Shown: in pieces, positions 45,461 to 58,198 of the stretch | Layout of the letters: every line of letters begins with the position of its first letter | Numbering within the stretch: position 1 is the first letter of the stretch | DNA from: Paramarasmius palmivorus | Lineage: Eukaryota; Basidiomycota; Agaricomycetes; Agaricales; Marasmiaceae | Reading direction: 5' to 3' | DNA: 64,000 bases | Assembly (NCBI GenBank): GCA_037176845.1 | Contig: JAYKXP010000047.1 | Coordinates: 346,693-410,692 of the forward strand | Made by a program: the position numbers and the translations under genes | Notes under the pieces: model-generated | The model's database searches: none | Told to the model about the DNA's origin: nothing | Seen by the model: only the letters and a program-made list of their open reading frames with translations

Positions 45461-48190
45461 TAGCTCCCTAGGCATCACTTCTATTCACCAATCTCTGCTC
45501 CTCCTTATCTTCGTCCACGCAATGGTACCGTGTTAGTTGGATGGTCGCAAAGAAGAACAAGGCTATCAGAAAACACCACTGAGAATTCAAAGCTGCATTC
45601 TCATACCACACCCTGACCACGCCCTGACCACGCCCCAACCACGCCCAACACCATTTTTGATACTTAGCGGGAGAGAGCGCGACAGAAGGCCCAAGCCACT
45701 CATTATGCAGCTCTATCGAGCGCCGCATTTTACTGTACGAAGAGATGGAGCATCAGGGTGTTTATTCCAACATCGATATCTATCCAGTATTGACTTTCTT
45801 CGCGTCCTGAGCGAGACTATGGGTATCGAGAGTGGCTGAGGGACGGGTGTTCTGGAAAGAGGCCGTGAAGTTTGGTAGTCGTGAGTTGAACGGTCGCGAC
45901 CTCTCTTTGACCACTACCATCATTACCACGACGTTCAACAGAATGGCAGCCTTAAAGCTTAAAGCGCGGGACTCATTTGGGCTTGGGTATCGGTGTGTTC
46001 TTGATTAGTTGTTGCGATTTGGATTGAACTCACGCTCAACTATAATAGTTTTACCTGCCAAAGTCGGGTCAAGTCCAACTGGAAAGACAAGAATCAAGAA
46101 ACACCTATCACGCTCTAACTAGAATGGCTTGCTAGGCTCTTACTCTCGAACCACCATTGGAATTATGTTCATGGTTCACCGCTATTACTTCCAACACCCA
46201 GCGCCTGCTGAATCCAAGCAGGATGTCCCAAACATCCTAGGCATTCTATTAGCTCCGTAAGCCCTTTCAGTCTTCCATTCAGACATAGTCTAACAATCCG
46301 GTCTAGAGCACCTAACACTTCCTGGCTGTTAGTGGATCACCAAACACGGAGTCATCGCGCAGTTCTCTTATTCCCTTCGATCTCTCACCACTACGGGTCT
46401 GTCTTTGGGCATCACGAACGGCATCCACAGTGCGGGCTTAACGTTAAACGATGAGGTGAGTGCGGTCTTATGCTCATTGATCTTTTCATGCTGACTAGGA
46501 CTTTATAAGTAGTTCAAAGAAAGTCGAAAAACGCCACGGGCGTGCTTGCTTGATGTCAACCACACCTTCAACCCATGCTCACCAAGTTACAAGTTGTCCG
46601 TGGAGTATCAATAGGCCTTTTCCTTCGACCACTACTACCTCGAGAATTCTTGGAACTTTGAACACATGTGTTCGCTGACACCAACTCCAACCCACGAGTC
46701 TGTATGGGCTAAACCGTGCTGGACTCTTTGGTGTATCTCACTGATCATCAAAATCGACCAGGTGCGTCTCTTCATGCTATCAAGTCCGTCCTATTCTTAT
46801 GAAAGCTTCAGCGAATGCTTAGTATATCTCAAGATGAAGCTATGCATGTCATACATCTCCCAACTCCGTACTCTGGCCGATTCCAAAACAGGAAGACTTC
46901 ACTCTGCACGGAAACGGTACATTCTACGCGGTATCCCCACTCTTGGTGGCTTCCCGGTACGTAACCGGCCTTCGAGGCTTGGTTCACCAAAGCTACGCTT
47001 CGTTCATGTGAGAGCAGCATTTACCCAGACTTGGTGGTACGTGTCCTTTTCGTTCGTATCCTAGTCCCTTCATCTTACCAGCACGATCTTTAGACACCGT
47101 TTATGCGCCGGTCACTGCTACTAGCCAAGTGCACAATCAGCCCTGCCAGGCTATCGGGAGTACATCAGCGAACGCGCCATATGCTATCGAACAATTATGA
47201 ATGAATGAGAAGGGTGGCGGTTCGTAGTGCTCGTTCTATCCCTTTTACTCCTTCGCTCACGTTGTCGCAGATGCATGGTTCTCGATAACGAGGTCATGAC
47301 CGTCATCGTTTACCGTGCCTTGTATTCTTACTCGACTACCCTAACAAATTCTTCAGCTCACCAAAGGTCAGTACATATCAGCGTCAGCGTTACTCTCACT
47401 CTCTGACCCGAAACCTCCTTAGGCTCTAGCTCAGCAGTGGACCGCCTCGAACGACACAATCAAGTAGAACTTCATCCTGTCACCTGTACATCTGCAGCGT
47501 ATGTCCCTCGCTTCGTTCCTTCTTACCCTCACTGATAGCTATCTCTAGTTGTACCTTCAATACCTCGATCGCTATCTTCTACTTAGGTCTCTACCGTCCT
47601 CGCCAAAAAGCCATCGAAGCCATCAACGTCACTTTCATCAGCACCGAGCGAACAAGGGCCAGTGTGGATACAGGCTTTGAGATTCTATCGCAGGCGGTGA
47701 TTGGGTGATTTGGGATGTACCTCTGAGAGCGATGTATTTCGTTGAGCTATCGATGTACTTTGAGACATTGAAGAATGTATTAATGAACTCTTCCATATGA
47801 CGTTTGCAATCCAATGTATTCTTCAAAGTGTTGCCAGCTACGATACATAGTAAAAGCACGGCCTCAAACAGCCCACCAACGCACACCAACGCACACTAAC
47901 GCATCTCCGTCTTCGCCTTCTCTAACTCTTCGCATCTCCCAACGTGTCTACATTTGTAAGCATTCCAAGCGGAAACGTTAACCTCTCTCATGACGAAGTA
48001 GTCTAACAGTTTCCACCAATTCGGTAACATCGTTCTGGGTGTGCAAGCGACGAGTAGGTGTTCAATTTGTAGAGACAGGACGGGGGCTGTGGGGGCTGTT
48101 GCTTTGACTGAGAAGTCGAATGTTACGGAGATTGTTGGGGGCTGGTGTTCGAGTTACTTTTATTAGACGAAGGACAGAAAAAGACTCGGC
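45461..48190 (+). other. relic-rich region, decayed uncharacterised gene at ~46150-47700
   Basis: Plus-strand coding-like blocks occur at about 46335-46455 (SLGITNGIHSAGLTLNDE), 46865-46950 (FTLHGNGTFYAVSPLL) and 47555-47710 (AIFYLGLYRPRQKAIEAINV, then STERTRASVDTGFEILSQAV). They are in conflicting frames with stops, so this is a broken gene of unknown family. A second, weaker copy of part of it lies at about 49560-50130. Confidence 0.35.
45609..45648 (+). repeat. short tandem repeat (ACCACGCCCTG-like units)
   Basis: Four consecutive imperfect 9-12-bp units containing ACCACGCCC. No gene is associated. Confidence 0.6.
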
Positions 48191-48229
48191 TCACTATCTC
48201 GTTCTGCAGCCTCTTTTGGGAGGTAAACC

Positions 48230-49069
48230 TCCTTTCTTCCACGACAATGCAACTCTACAATCTCCAGCTGTTATCCAGTCGCGGACGATACTTGTCAATT
48301 GACCTAGCTTGTCGCTAGCGGTGGTACAATACGCCCCCGTGTCGATGTAGACCAATCTGCATAGATTGGGAAAGGTGATGTGGGGGTACAAGGCGGAGAA
48401 AAACGAATCGTAATCCGTGTCGAGTGTCTCCAGATAACTCGGACTCGGACTGAGTCTTTTCGCGTACAGAAACTTTCCTGCATGTCAAAGTCTTGAGTCG
48501 AGATAAGGGAACGAGTGGATTGGTAGTTTGGCTGGGGAAAGCAAACCAGAGATGGGGCAGGGAAAGATGGATGTAAGGGTGTGAAGCGCCCTCTGGGAAC
48601 CCTGCCATGGGACGAGTGGTCTGAAAGTAATAGACATGATTCTACCAGATGCGAGTGTGTATCTGAACCACTCCAAGAAAGGGCCGACTAGGATATTGGC
48701 GTATTCGGTGACCCATGAATCAATTCTGGCCATGTGAACTGTGCTTTTGGGAGAGGAATATTGTGCTTTGAGGTCGCTGAAGCGTTGTTCTGTCGAGGGA
48801 ACGGTGAATGGGAAGAATAGATACTGTTTTGCGGCGGGAAGCCAGGAACGCGATACGAGTATGCAAGGTTGATTGTCTCTTGACGATATAAATGTGGTTC
48901 CAAGGACAATTTGGTTTATTCCTTTGATTGAAAGGCAGTGGTGGGCTCGAACTTCAAAGGCATTGCGGTCTTCGGGGTTCATTGCAGGGATAGAAAGCCG
49001 AGGGCGGAAGGGCCTAGGCTTCTTGGCTATCTTGAGAGTCATAGCGAGAGGAGGTATTGGAGAGCTCAA
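48230..49069 (-). pseudogene. F-box-like/LRR-type protein, probably damaged
   Basis: An open frame from 49069 contains CILVSRSWLPAAKQYLFFPF, the pattern that follows F-boxes in agaric proteins, and then a leucine-rich region to about 48490. Similarity appears to resume in another frame with LYPHITFPNLCRLVYIDTG (about 48320-48400) and GRIVP-type ends. Either an intron near 48430-48490 or a frameshift connects them. I favour a frameshift, because no good splice pair is obvious. Confidence 0.4.
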
Positions 49070-51400
49070 GGTCTTGATGGTAGTTGTGGGTCAACCACTG
49101 GCAGAGTCGCGACACTCTTTTCACCACGACCATCACACTGGCATCGACTCGCGTTGGCTGCCTCGAAGACGCGTTTGGAGTTGGTTACTGGTACGTTTAT
49201 GATTACTCGTCGTGACTTGGGTAGTACTAATACTTCTATGGCCATCCCCAAGTCGAGCTGAACACCTCCAACCGCGAGGGCCTTTCCAGTCTACAAGGCT
49301 CCACAATTACCTAGACCGACAGCTTGCCATCCTGAAAATCGCCACAGATTCACCAAACAGGAATGATCTATCTCACTCTCGGACTGTCACCATCGAAGCC
49401 ATGCCCGTAAACCGTCATTTAAATTATCGAGCCCAGCATCTGCCAGACACGAGTCAGGCACAATACTCAAGAATCGTTGCCTGTTCAGTCTACCACTGCG
49501 ACATAGCCAAAAGCCCACACTTTCGACGATCGTCCGGCTGCAAGGCCTAAGTAACACCTACCATGCCCACGCTGTCACCTCTAGAATACTCTGTATGGTT
49601 AGCTAGGCTTCAAATCACCAAGCACAAATTCAACCAGCAGGAACGCCTCGTCGCGGTGCTCTTCGTGATCCGCCATACCCTCGAACCACCACCATTGAAA
49701 CGATGTTCATGGTAAGCAGCCAAATGACATCTCGATATGGATACTAACACCTAGCCCTGCTAGACTCGGGCGGGTCGATATCTATCTCTAGGATTCCACA
49801 TACGCCCCAATCTCACTACCTCCGTGAGCATCTCTGATTCACCATTTCGACATCCCTTAACTAACACGGCTCACAGGAACCCGAAGAAGGCGCTTACCGT
49901 CATCAAGCACTGACGCGAGTCATTTTCGTTGGGCATCATGAACACGCGAACGGTCTTCACGGCGCGAGTTAAAGCTTAAGGGACGAGGTGTGTAGTGATC
50001 TCTTTACGCTGACTGGGATGTTGTAGCTCCAGGAGCATCAATGAACTACGGAGATGAATTCATACCTTTGGCACATGCCTACCAAGTTCCCCGTATCAAC
50101 ATGCCTGGGCCTTCCACTACCTCAACTTCTGAGTTGTTGCACCGATATCAGCTACACTTAGACTAGGATATTTATGACTCCACTTGAACAGCACTCATGT
50201 CGTAGTATTCTTTGTATCATACATTATCCACATATACATCATCTATGCCTTTGCCCTTTTTGCTTCTTAGTATACTCCTTTTCAGTACAACAATCGGCTC
50301 TGAACGATAAGTTAATCATTGCGCGAGAGTCGCCGCGAAAGGCCACTAGTTGGAAGCTGCTATCTTCACTGTCCTTCCAAGCAACTCTTGAGGCAATATA
50401 GGTCGTATCTACAAATAGTGGTCAGCACAACTCCGAGAGCATGTCACCAAGAAAGAGCGACATACACTCTGGAGAGTGATACTCCGTCCAGTCGTCCATG
50501 GTCTAGTAGCGGGGGTGCTAAATCTTCGAAATGTCTGGGAGAGCCGTGAAAGCGACATATGCTTCTTTTTACGTCGAGGCTAGCTGTGAATCAGAACAAG
50601 CGCTCTCGTAGACGGTGTGACATACATACCTTGAGCCATGAACCGTGAATCATCCGTCTCCTTCACTTCGGTGTTGGAGAATGACCACCTTTCATTTGGT
50701 ATCCGTTGGTTGCTGGAAACGTCGAGAGGTAGCCTATAGGCAAAGGTAGTCGGCGTCAGCACCCTCGCGATAATGAAAATGAGTGAACGAACGAACTGTT
50801 TCAGTGATCGGTTGCGCAAGCGTCGATGATTTGAGGCTAGCTCTTCATATCAATGGAAACGGGACCAGATTCACTGGAGTAGCCAGTCCGCCGGTTCTCT
50901 AGGATAGTACAATGACTCAAATCGGTCGGCTGTCGAGTCTGGACAAGGGGTAACAAAAGAAAGTAGGTGTAGAGTCGTATGTTGAGGCGATGGCTTGGAA
51001 TGCTGGGTTAGGAAAGAGGTTAACATGGGCGTAGAGCTATTTCCACTGAATTTGACGTACCTCTCCTCCGTATATGTTCACCTATACACCCTGCTTCAAC
51101 TCCTTCTGTGTTACCGTAGTATGCATGACTGTTCCCTGCGCCTCGTAGCAGACGGCAGCAAAGGATTGAAGTGCTGTAATGGCTTTATTGCTACGCGAAA
51201 ATGACGGACATTCCAAGTAAGAGAGCGATGAAGAGTCGGTATTGGTACTACTAGTAGGGCCCCAACACATCAAGCAGCGAGTGGTTCGAGTCTAAGTGAA
51301 AATACCCACGAAAAAAGCACAGCCTCCTTTTTCGCTTCCCCGCATGGCTCCCGAGAAACCATTTCTATCCTTGGATCCATACAGCCTAGTTTCTTTTCGT
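49070..51400. other. intergenic with duplicated decayed segment
   Basis: The segment at about 49670-50130 is a weak copy of 46140-46640. Shared pieces include CTCGAACCACCA...ATGTTCATGG and the GGGCATCA(C/T)GAAC...GCGGG/GCGAG region. Otherwise no gene was recognised. The 47-bp dispersed repeat lies at its right end (51305-51351). Confidence 0.4.
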
Positions 51401-51433
51401 TTTTTCTTCTTTCCTTCTTGATTTTCACAACCG

Positions 51434-53165
51434 CGATGACTACCTTAGCCCGTCCACAGTCCCTGCGCCAGACGCTCCATCTTTCCATCACCCCTGCACC
51501 GTACTCTTCCTCCCCCGCTTTCAACCGGTCCCCAGATTCCACATCACCCCTCATCACCCTTGTTATCTTCCTGGCCAAGCACAGATTCCAGTCCCACTAG
51601 CAGCTTCGATGAAACCATATGCTCCGTGCTATGTATGCACGATCTTTCTTCGGACGACCCCGATCAGCTCTCATTTCGAAAGAATGAGATTCCGGAAGTC
51701 GTGGGGGAAGAGTCAAACAGATGGCTCGCAGCAATACGGAACAGAGGAGAGCTGGTAGGACGGATACCCAAGGCTTTTGTAAAGCTGCTCACAGACGAAA
51801 TGGCAGACCGACTGCTCAACGTATGACCAGAACTCCGAATTTACAAGTATGACGCCGAGCAGCTTCACAACCTAGCGCTGTACTCAGCGCCGACAAAAAA
51901 GTTCTATGATTCGGAAACCACCAACTCGTCCGGTTGACCGATCAAAGAAATATATTCCCGAGTGCAGAGTCACCTGATCCATAGCGACTACCCCCTTCCT
52001 TCCATACCTACCGCAGCCGCACGAGTGAAAGGCACCCCAATAGTCAATAAACCGACACCCCCGACACCAACCGAGCAAGATATAGCACAAGATCCTGATT
52101 CACTTTGTCGACTACCGAAACTCTCGCTTGTGCAGGAAAATATCCAGCGAGAACGTGTTAGTTCGGATGCCCCCATGCCTCCAGATTCCGCCTCCAAATG
52201 CTCAGACAACAAGACAAGAAAGCTCACGGTCAGGGAGCAGGCACAGCTCATGATAAAAACCATCTCTCGACTGGTACGTCATCGCTTCTTATATAGCGAC
52301 CCTGTCTGACTCTCTTCTAAGCTTTACTATCCCTACGACGAGGGAACCTCCCTGTACTACCATATCCCCTACGAACTGTCGCCGTGAAAAGCATGTCGAC
52401 CACAGGGGCAAGCTACTTTGACTGGACCCCACGGACGTTGCTGAACAGCTATCACTGGAATCCCAGCTCTACCACCAGATCACGCCCCAGGAATGTATAC
52501 GATATGCCAAGATACAAACTGACAAAGAAGTCGAATACCTCAATACATTCTGTTCGACGCATGATAAGATTGCTGCATGGGTCACGACTACCATTTTGGA
52601 TTGTAAAGTACTGGAAAGAAGGTCTGATCTACAGTACAAGGTTGCTGAGGTATGCGTTGCTTACCGTCCCGAGCTAGGATAAACACTGACTCATAATTAG
52701 AAATGCCGTAATCTCAACTTTGCCTCGATGAGCGCTATCATCAATGCTCTTTCCAGCACTGTCGTCACTCATCTTCACCTCCATTGGGCACACGTTGGAC
52801 GGAAGAACACGGTTGACGCCCTTCTCAAACATAACGATCCTTCAGGCGGCTTTGCTGGCTATCGCAATCTCCAGCTCAGTGCTGAAGGTCCCTATGTTCC
52901 ATTTGTGGGAACGTATCTCTCCGACATCGTCCATATCAAGGACCATCTGTCGCACAGTGGCGAAGGTGGTATGAAGTGGCGAAAATCACATCAAGGTTAC
53001 AGTCAAAACACTATCCCATTGCGGAGATCTCGGAGACGGTTCAGTTCATCGGAAGAGCGACTGCAAGATTCCCCAAAGATTGGCAGGCTACCTTGTCAAG
53101 TTGTACAGCATTCGGAGATTGCGAACACTGATATCAGGAGAGGCTTGGAGGCTGCTGAGTTCTAA
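51434..53165 (+). pseudogene. Cdc25/SOS-type Ras guanine nucleotide exchange factor, decayed
   Basis: An intact homologue would load GTP onto Ras. An SH3 domain is readable at about 51610-51810: LCMHDLSSDDPDQLSFRKNE, EESNRWLAAIR and ELVGRIPKAFVKLL. A linker with GTPIVNKPTPPTPTE follows. The catalytic RasGEF domain starts near 52425 with DPTDVAEQLSLESQLYHQIT, then ECIRYAKIQTDKEVEYLN and AAWVTTTIL. A 51-bp intron leads into NLNFASMSAIINALSSTVV, WAHVGRK and GFAGYRNLQLSAEGPYVPF, ending ADIRKGLEAAEF-like at 53165. The linker and the RasGEF N-terminal region have stops and frame changes, and the protein is far shorter than the usual 1000+ residues. This is a degraded duplicate. Confidence 0.75.
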
Positions 53166-53664
53166 TTGAGGAGAAAGGAATAGAAAGTGTGGGAAGATTC
53201 TACTAGATTCACCTTGCATTCGTTCTAAACTGTAACTACGGCAGTGTACAATACTATGGTGAACTGAAGGCCTCTGTTCGAGATAGAAGCCATGAATGCC
53301 CATGACTAGAATTCCATAGGTACAATTTCTTCCTTGCGAACTCGTACCTGTCGGTGGGTTACACCGACCCATTCCAAGCTAGTTCTCCTCTAGGTCAGCT
53401 TGATGCGGTGACATTGAAACTACTATGAGCGTGCCAATGCGCGTCTCCTGTTCACCGACGGGCGAGAGGGTTGAGTGCAGGCGGAGTTGGACCTACGAAG
53501 AATTAGACCGAGTGTGGGATAAGGAATAGGTCGTACCCTTGCTTTGTTTTCTCTCACTGCTTGTAGCTTCAGAAGTATATCAAAGGTGAATGAGCATACG
53601 GCGGCAGTAGGGAGGAGACTTCTGGGAACGTCGGTATCGCAACCAGATGCAATCGCCCCGGTAT

Positions 53665-53671
53665 ACAATGA
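53665..53671. repeat. 7-bp target-site duplication ACAATGA (partner 56950-56956)
   Basis: Exact direct repeats abut both ends of the foldback element. Collapsing them restores the split reading frame of the host gene. Confidence 0.9.
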
Positions 53672-56600
53672 CAGCTGGCGGTGTAGGGACTTGGTAAAGG
53701 CCCTTGTTGACTAACCGTAGACCCTTTGTAAAGGCCACAGGTTATTCTTAAAATGGAAATTCTTCGGCCCACCAGGATTCTATTCCCTGGATTCACTTCC
53801 TAAAAGGGCAGGAACTTTGGGAGAAAGATACAGTCCGCTTTTTTTGTTCCAAAAAGGGCAGGAGAGGGATTCCCAGGCCCTGGGAAACCCTAATAGGGTG
53901 TTTGGGGCGCTTTTGGGCGCTTTTTTGAGCGCTTTTTTAACAGGAAAATTATTCCCACCATCTGGGGGGTCATATAGGATGCCTCCCTGCTCCGCTTTTG
54001 GCTTCCCAAAAAGGAAGGTAGCCTTCCCAGGCCCTGGAAAAGCATTGTGAGCGCTTTTGGGCGCTTTTTTCAGCGCTTTTTTAACAGGAAAAATATTCCC
54101 ACACCTCCTGACATCATCTGACATGCCTCCTGATGCCTCCCTGCTCCGCTTTTGGCTTCCCAAAATGGAAGGTGCCCTTACCTCACTTTTTTCCACCCAC
54201 AATCAATGCATTAGGGGGCTATTGGGGCATGCTGGGGGACTATAAAAATCGCATTTTTAAGAAAATATGTTCCAATATGTCCCAGAAGTATGCCCCTGCA
54301 ATTGGAGAGCAGGGGAATGCAAAAAAAGCGGTCCAAATAGGGTAATTCAGGAAAATGGCCTATTGGATCTTGGGCTACAGGGCAGATATTGACATGGGGT
54401 AAGTTGGAGGACCTAGATACATCAAATACAAGGCTGGGCATACCAAATAGTACATAGATTAGTGGGATAATGGTGCTTAAATATCAAAAATACTGAAAAT
54501 CTCCGAAATTGGGGGAATAAAATTACAGGATGGGATGTAGTGCAGCTAGGGCTTAGATATTGTGAATCAGAGATGATATATATGTCCCCTTGCTTCGTTT
54601 ACAATCCTGGAGAGCTGCCTATTTTTCTAGATTTATTACAGCTAAATTCGCTTTTTTTGGACATTGGTAATACTATACCACAGGGAATGATTGGGATGGG
54701 CTAATTCTTGTTCATAACCCACTTTAGGGTGTATAGATGATGAATATATACTTGCCCAAGCACTCCTGTATGGGCAACACCTTGTTCAATCCAATGTATT
54801 GTACAGTTATGTAATATAGGTAGTAATACATGAATAGCACCTCAGGGAAGCATCCCAGCACCAAGGGGAGTTCAGAATCGAGTTCAGGCACCCAAAATAC
54901 ACTTTCCTACCATGAAAGCACATTTTTTGAATACATCTGTATGTTGCTACATAAAAAATACATCAAAAATCGCATTTTTAGGGGTTTTTGTGTACTGGAG
55001 CATAGGGATTGCTCCTAAAATCACCAAAAGTGAATGAGAGACCGTTCACTATGCATAGAACAGGAATATCAATTGCCTCCATGAACCCCATGACAGGAAT
55101 CCATATGCCAGATGCATCAATTCCTGCACAATTACAGAAAACATGTACTATGGATGTAGTACTGCAAGGAGTGATCTGGGGACTTGGGGAACCTCAAAAT
55201 TGAATTCAGGATGAAAAATCAGTCAAGAATATATCCAGGGTTGAAGGAAATCCATCCACAATTGACTTCAATATGCATAGATCAAGTTAAATGCACAAGT
55301 ATATGTGCAACATATGTTAACTATAAGCATAAAACTTGTCAGATACATATCTCAAGCTACAGTGATTGGATTCTTTTCAACCCTGGACATATTCTTAACT
55401 GATTTTTCACCCTGAATTCGATTTTGAGGTTCCCCAAGTCCCCAGATCACTCCTTGCAGTACTACATCCATAGTACATGTTTTCTGTAATTGTGCAGGAA
55501 TTGATGCATCTGGCATATGGATTCCTGTCATGGGGTTCATGGAGGCAATTGATATTCCTGTTCTATGCATAGTGAACGGTCTCTCATTCACTTTTGGTGA
55601 TTTTAGGAGCAATCCCTATGCTCCAGTACACAAAAACCCCTAAAAATGCGATTTTTGATGTATTTTTTATGTAGCAACATACAGATGTATTCAAAAAATG
55701 TGCTTTCATGGTAGGAAAGTGTATTTTGGGTGCCTGAACTCGATTCTGAACTCCCCTTGGTGCTGGGATGCTTCCCTGAGGTGCTATTCATGTATTACTA
55801 CCTATATTACATAACTGTACAATACATTGGATTGAACAAGGTGTTGCCCATACAGGAGTGCTTGGGCAAGTATATATTCATCATCTATACACCCTAAAGT
55901 GGGTTATGAACAAGAATTAGCCCATCCCAATCATTCCCTGTGGTATAGTATTACCAATGTCCAAAAAAAGCGAATTTAGCTGTAATAAATCTAGAAAAAT
56001 AGGCAGCTCTCCAGGATTGTAAACGAAGCAAGGGGACATATATATCATCTCTGATTCACAATATCTAAGCCCTAGCTGCACTACATCCCATCCTGTAATT
56101 TTATTCCCCCAATTTCGGAGATTTTCAGTATTTTTGATATTTAAGCACCATTATCCCACTAATCTATGTACTATTTGGTATGCCCAGCCTTGTATTTGAT
56201 GTATCTAGGTCCTCCAACTTACCCCATGTCAATATCTGCCCTGTAGCCCAAGATCCAATAGGCCATTTTCCTGAATTACCCTATTTGGACCGCTTTTTTT
56301 GCATTCCCCTGCTCTCCAATTGCAGGGGCATACTTCTGGGACATATTGGAACATATTTTCTTAAAAATGCGATTTTTATAGTCCCCCAGCATGCCCCAAT
56401 AGCCCCCTAATGCATTGATTGTGGGTGGAAAAAAGTGAGGTAAGGGCACCTTCCATTTTGGGAAGCCAAAAGCGGAGCAGGGAGGCATCAGGAGGCATGT
56501 CAGATGATGTCAGGAGGTGTGGGAATATTTTTCCTGTTAAAAAAGCGCTGAAAAAAGCGCCCAAAAGCGCTCACAATGCTTTTCCAGGGCCTGGGAAGGC

Positions 56601-56949
56601 TACCTTCCTTTTTGGGAAGCCAAAAGCGGAGCAGGGAGGCATCCTATATGACCCCCCAGATGGTGGGAATAATTTTCCTGTTAAAAAAGCGCTCAAAAAA
56701 GCGCCCAAAAGCGCCCCAAACACCCTATTAGGGTTTCCCAGGGCCTGGGAATCCCTCTCCTGCCCTTTTTGGAACAAAAAAAGCGGACTGTATCTTTCTC
56801 CCAAAGTTCCTGCCCTTTTAGGAAGTGAATCCAGGGAATAGAATCCTGGTGGGCCGAAGAATTTCCATTTTAAGAATAACCTGTGGCCTTTACAAAGGGT
56901 CTACGGTTAGTCAACAAGGGCCTTTACCAAGTCCCTACACCGCCGGCTG
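53672..56949. mobile_element. foldback transposon, 3278 bp, ~1.5-kb inverted arms
   Basis: A near-perfect palindrome: every left-arm position x pairs with 110621-x. The arms run from 53672 and 56949 inwards to about 55190 and 55430; beyond that identity declines, and the central ~130 bp are unrelated. Ends read CAGCTGGCGGTGTAGGGAC and, inverted, CAGCCGGCGGTGTAGGGAC. The target duplication ACAATGA (7 bp) is exact on both sides. The arms have no protein of note; they contain duplicated GCGCTTTTTT/AACAGGAAAA blocks. It is non-autonomous. CAG-type ends recall hAT elements, but those make 8-bp duplications. Confidence 0.92.
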
Positions 56950-58198
56950 ACAATGAAGCGACAACTCTTCGCCACGGAGAGTGTTTGTTGAAAACTTTGT
57001 TGTATATCTTTGAAAGCTCGTCCACGGAGTGTTTGTCACACTCGGGGGGAGTGATGATGAAATTCTCGGGGGCGGTTAAACAATCCAGATTCCACTCCTT
57101 TACGAGGCCGGCGCTAAGCTGTTGCTTGATTCCTGGCGCCAAAAGGTAAGTCTGGCGAAGACGTCGAGTGAAGAAGAAATCAGTCACCACTCGATGACTC
57201 GTGTTAGGCGGTATCAACAGTTGCCAGGAATGGGCCTTGAACATACTGTGATGTCCCAGCATGAGTACATCGGGTACCGGCAGAGGTGGAAGAGGTATGA
57301 CGAGGCAAAGGTCATCCCCGATTCGGCGGGGAAGGACCGTAAGGTCTCTCGAGGGGTCGAGGAGGTCATATAGTGTGAGGAGGGGGTTGATCTGGATATA
57401 GTCGTACTCGAAGTAAGCACACTTAAGTTTGATGTTTTCGTTCGGTTTGCGAGTGGTATCAAGTGCCTTGTGGTCGACCAGCGTGAGTCGAGGATAGCAC
57501 ATAATCATCTCGGAGGCCGTGATAAATGTCATCATAAGGGCTGAAAAACCAATGAGCTTTACTGAAAAAGAAAAAGGAGAGCAGTCACGCACTCGACGTG
57601 GAGTTTAGTATCACCTCCAAAGGATGTGACCTGGCCAAAATGATCTCCACCACGCGACTGTCTCTTTCGAGCCTGCAGATCCCAGCGATATACACCTTGT
57701 CGTCGGTGGTTTTGGATGGCTTGAAGTCTTCGGCAGGTCGAAATGGGGATTGCGTGGCAGAGAGCCCAAGATCGTTGTTTGATCTAGAGGTCGTTGTCGA
57801 GTAGCTTCTGTCGGTGAAGAACTCGAGGATGTCGACGCCATGGATCTCTGGAACTGTGATATACAACGCGTTGTTGGGGGCACACGCAGTGAACGCCTCG
57901 ATAGCAGAGGGCCCGCTGATGATGCCGCCCAGACAAAGCAGTTTCTCTCTAAGGAGATCTTGGTCCGCACGAGGCAGGTATTTGCCAAGCATATTATGGA
58001 AACGTTCGACGTGAAGGTCGACAAGAGATTGCTTGAAGTTTGGGTGAAAAGTTTTCACAGTGTCGACGTCAAATTGCTTGTACAGCAGATTGGCCGCGTA
58101 ATCGGATCTGTTAAACGGGTTTGATTAGAATTGATCGAAGCAAAAGAAAAATACACGCACATGGGGCCATCGTCCATCTTTGTACAGTTCTGTGACAT

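Larger units (their letters stand above)
53379..58198 (-). pseudogene. uncharacterised Agaricomycete gene split by a foldback element
   Basis: Minus-strand gene of a family common in mushroom fungi, function unknown. The start near 58198 gives MSQNCTKMDDGP. After an intron, exon 2 carries DYAANLLYKQFDVDTVK and VERFHNMLGKYLPRADQ, and a later exon carries SALMMTFITASEMIMCYPRL and VLMLGHHSMFKAHSW. The frame reaches PWRRVVASL at 56957, where the 3278-bp element interrupts it. It resumes at 53664 with YTGAIASGCDTDVPRS. An intron near 53495-53560 leads to the stop at 53379. Removing the element plus one target copy leaves an uninterrupted codon series across the junction, so the gene was intact before insertion. 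It is now presumably inactive. Confidence 0.7.

Noticed and set aside
53817..56804. Mirrored short open frames within the palindrome
   Set aside because: Each occurs twice in inverted orientation and consists of low-complexity repeats. No domain, so not genes.
53672..56949. Assigning the foldback element to hAT
   Set aside because: Ends begin CAG, but the target duplication is exactly 7 bp and not 8, and no transposase is present.
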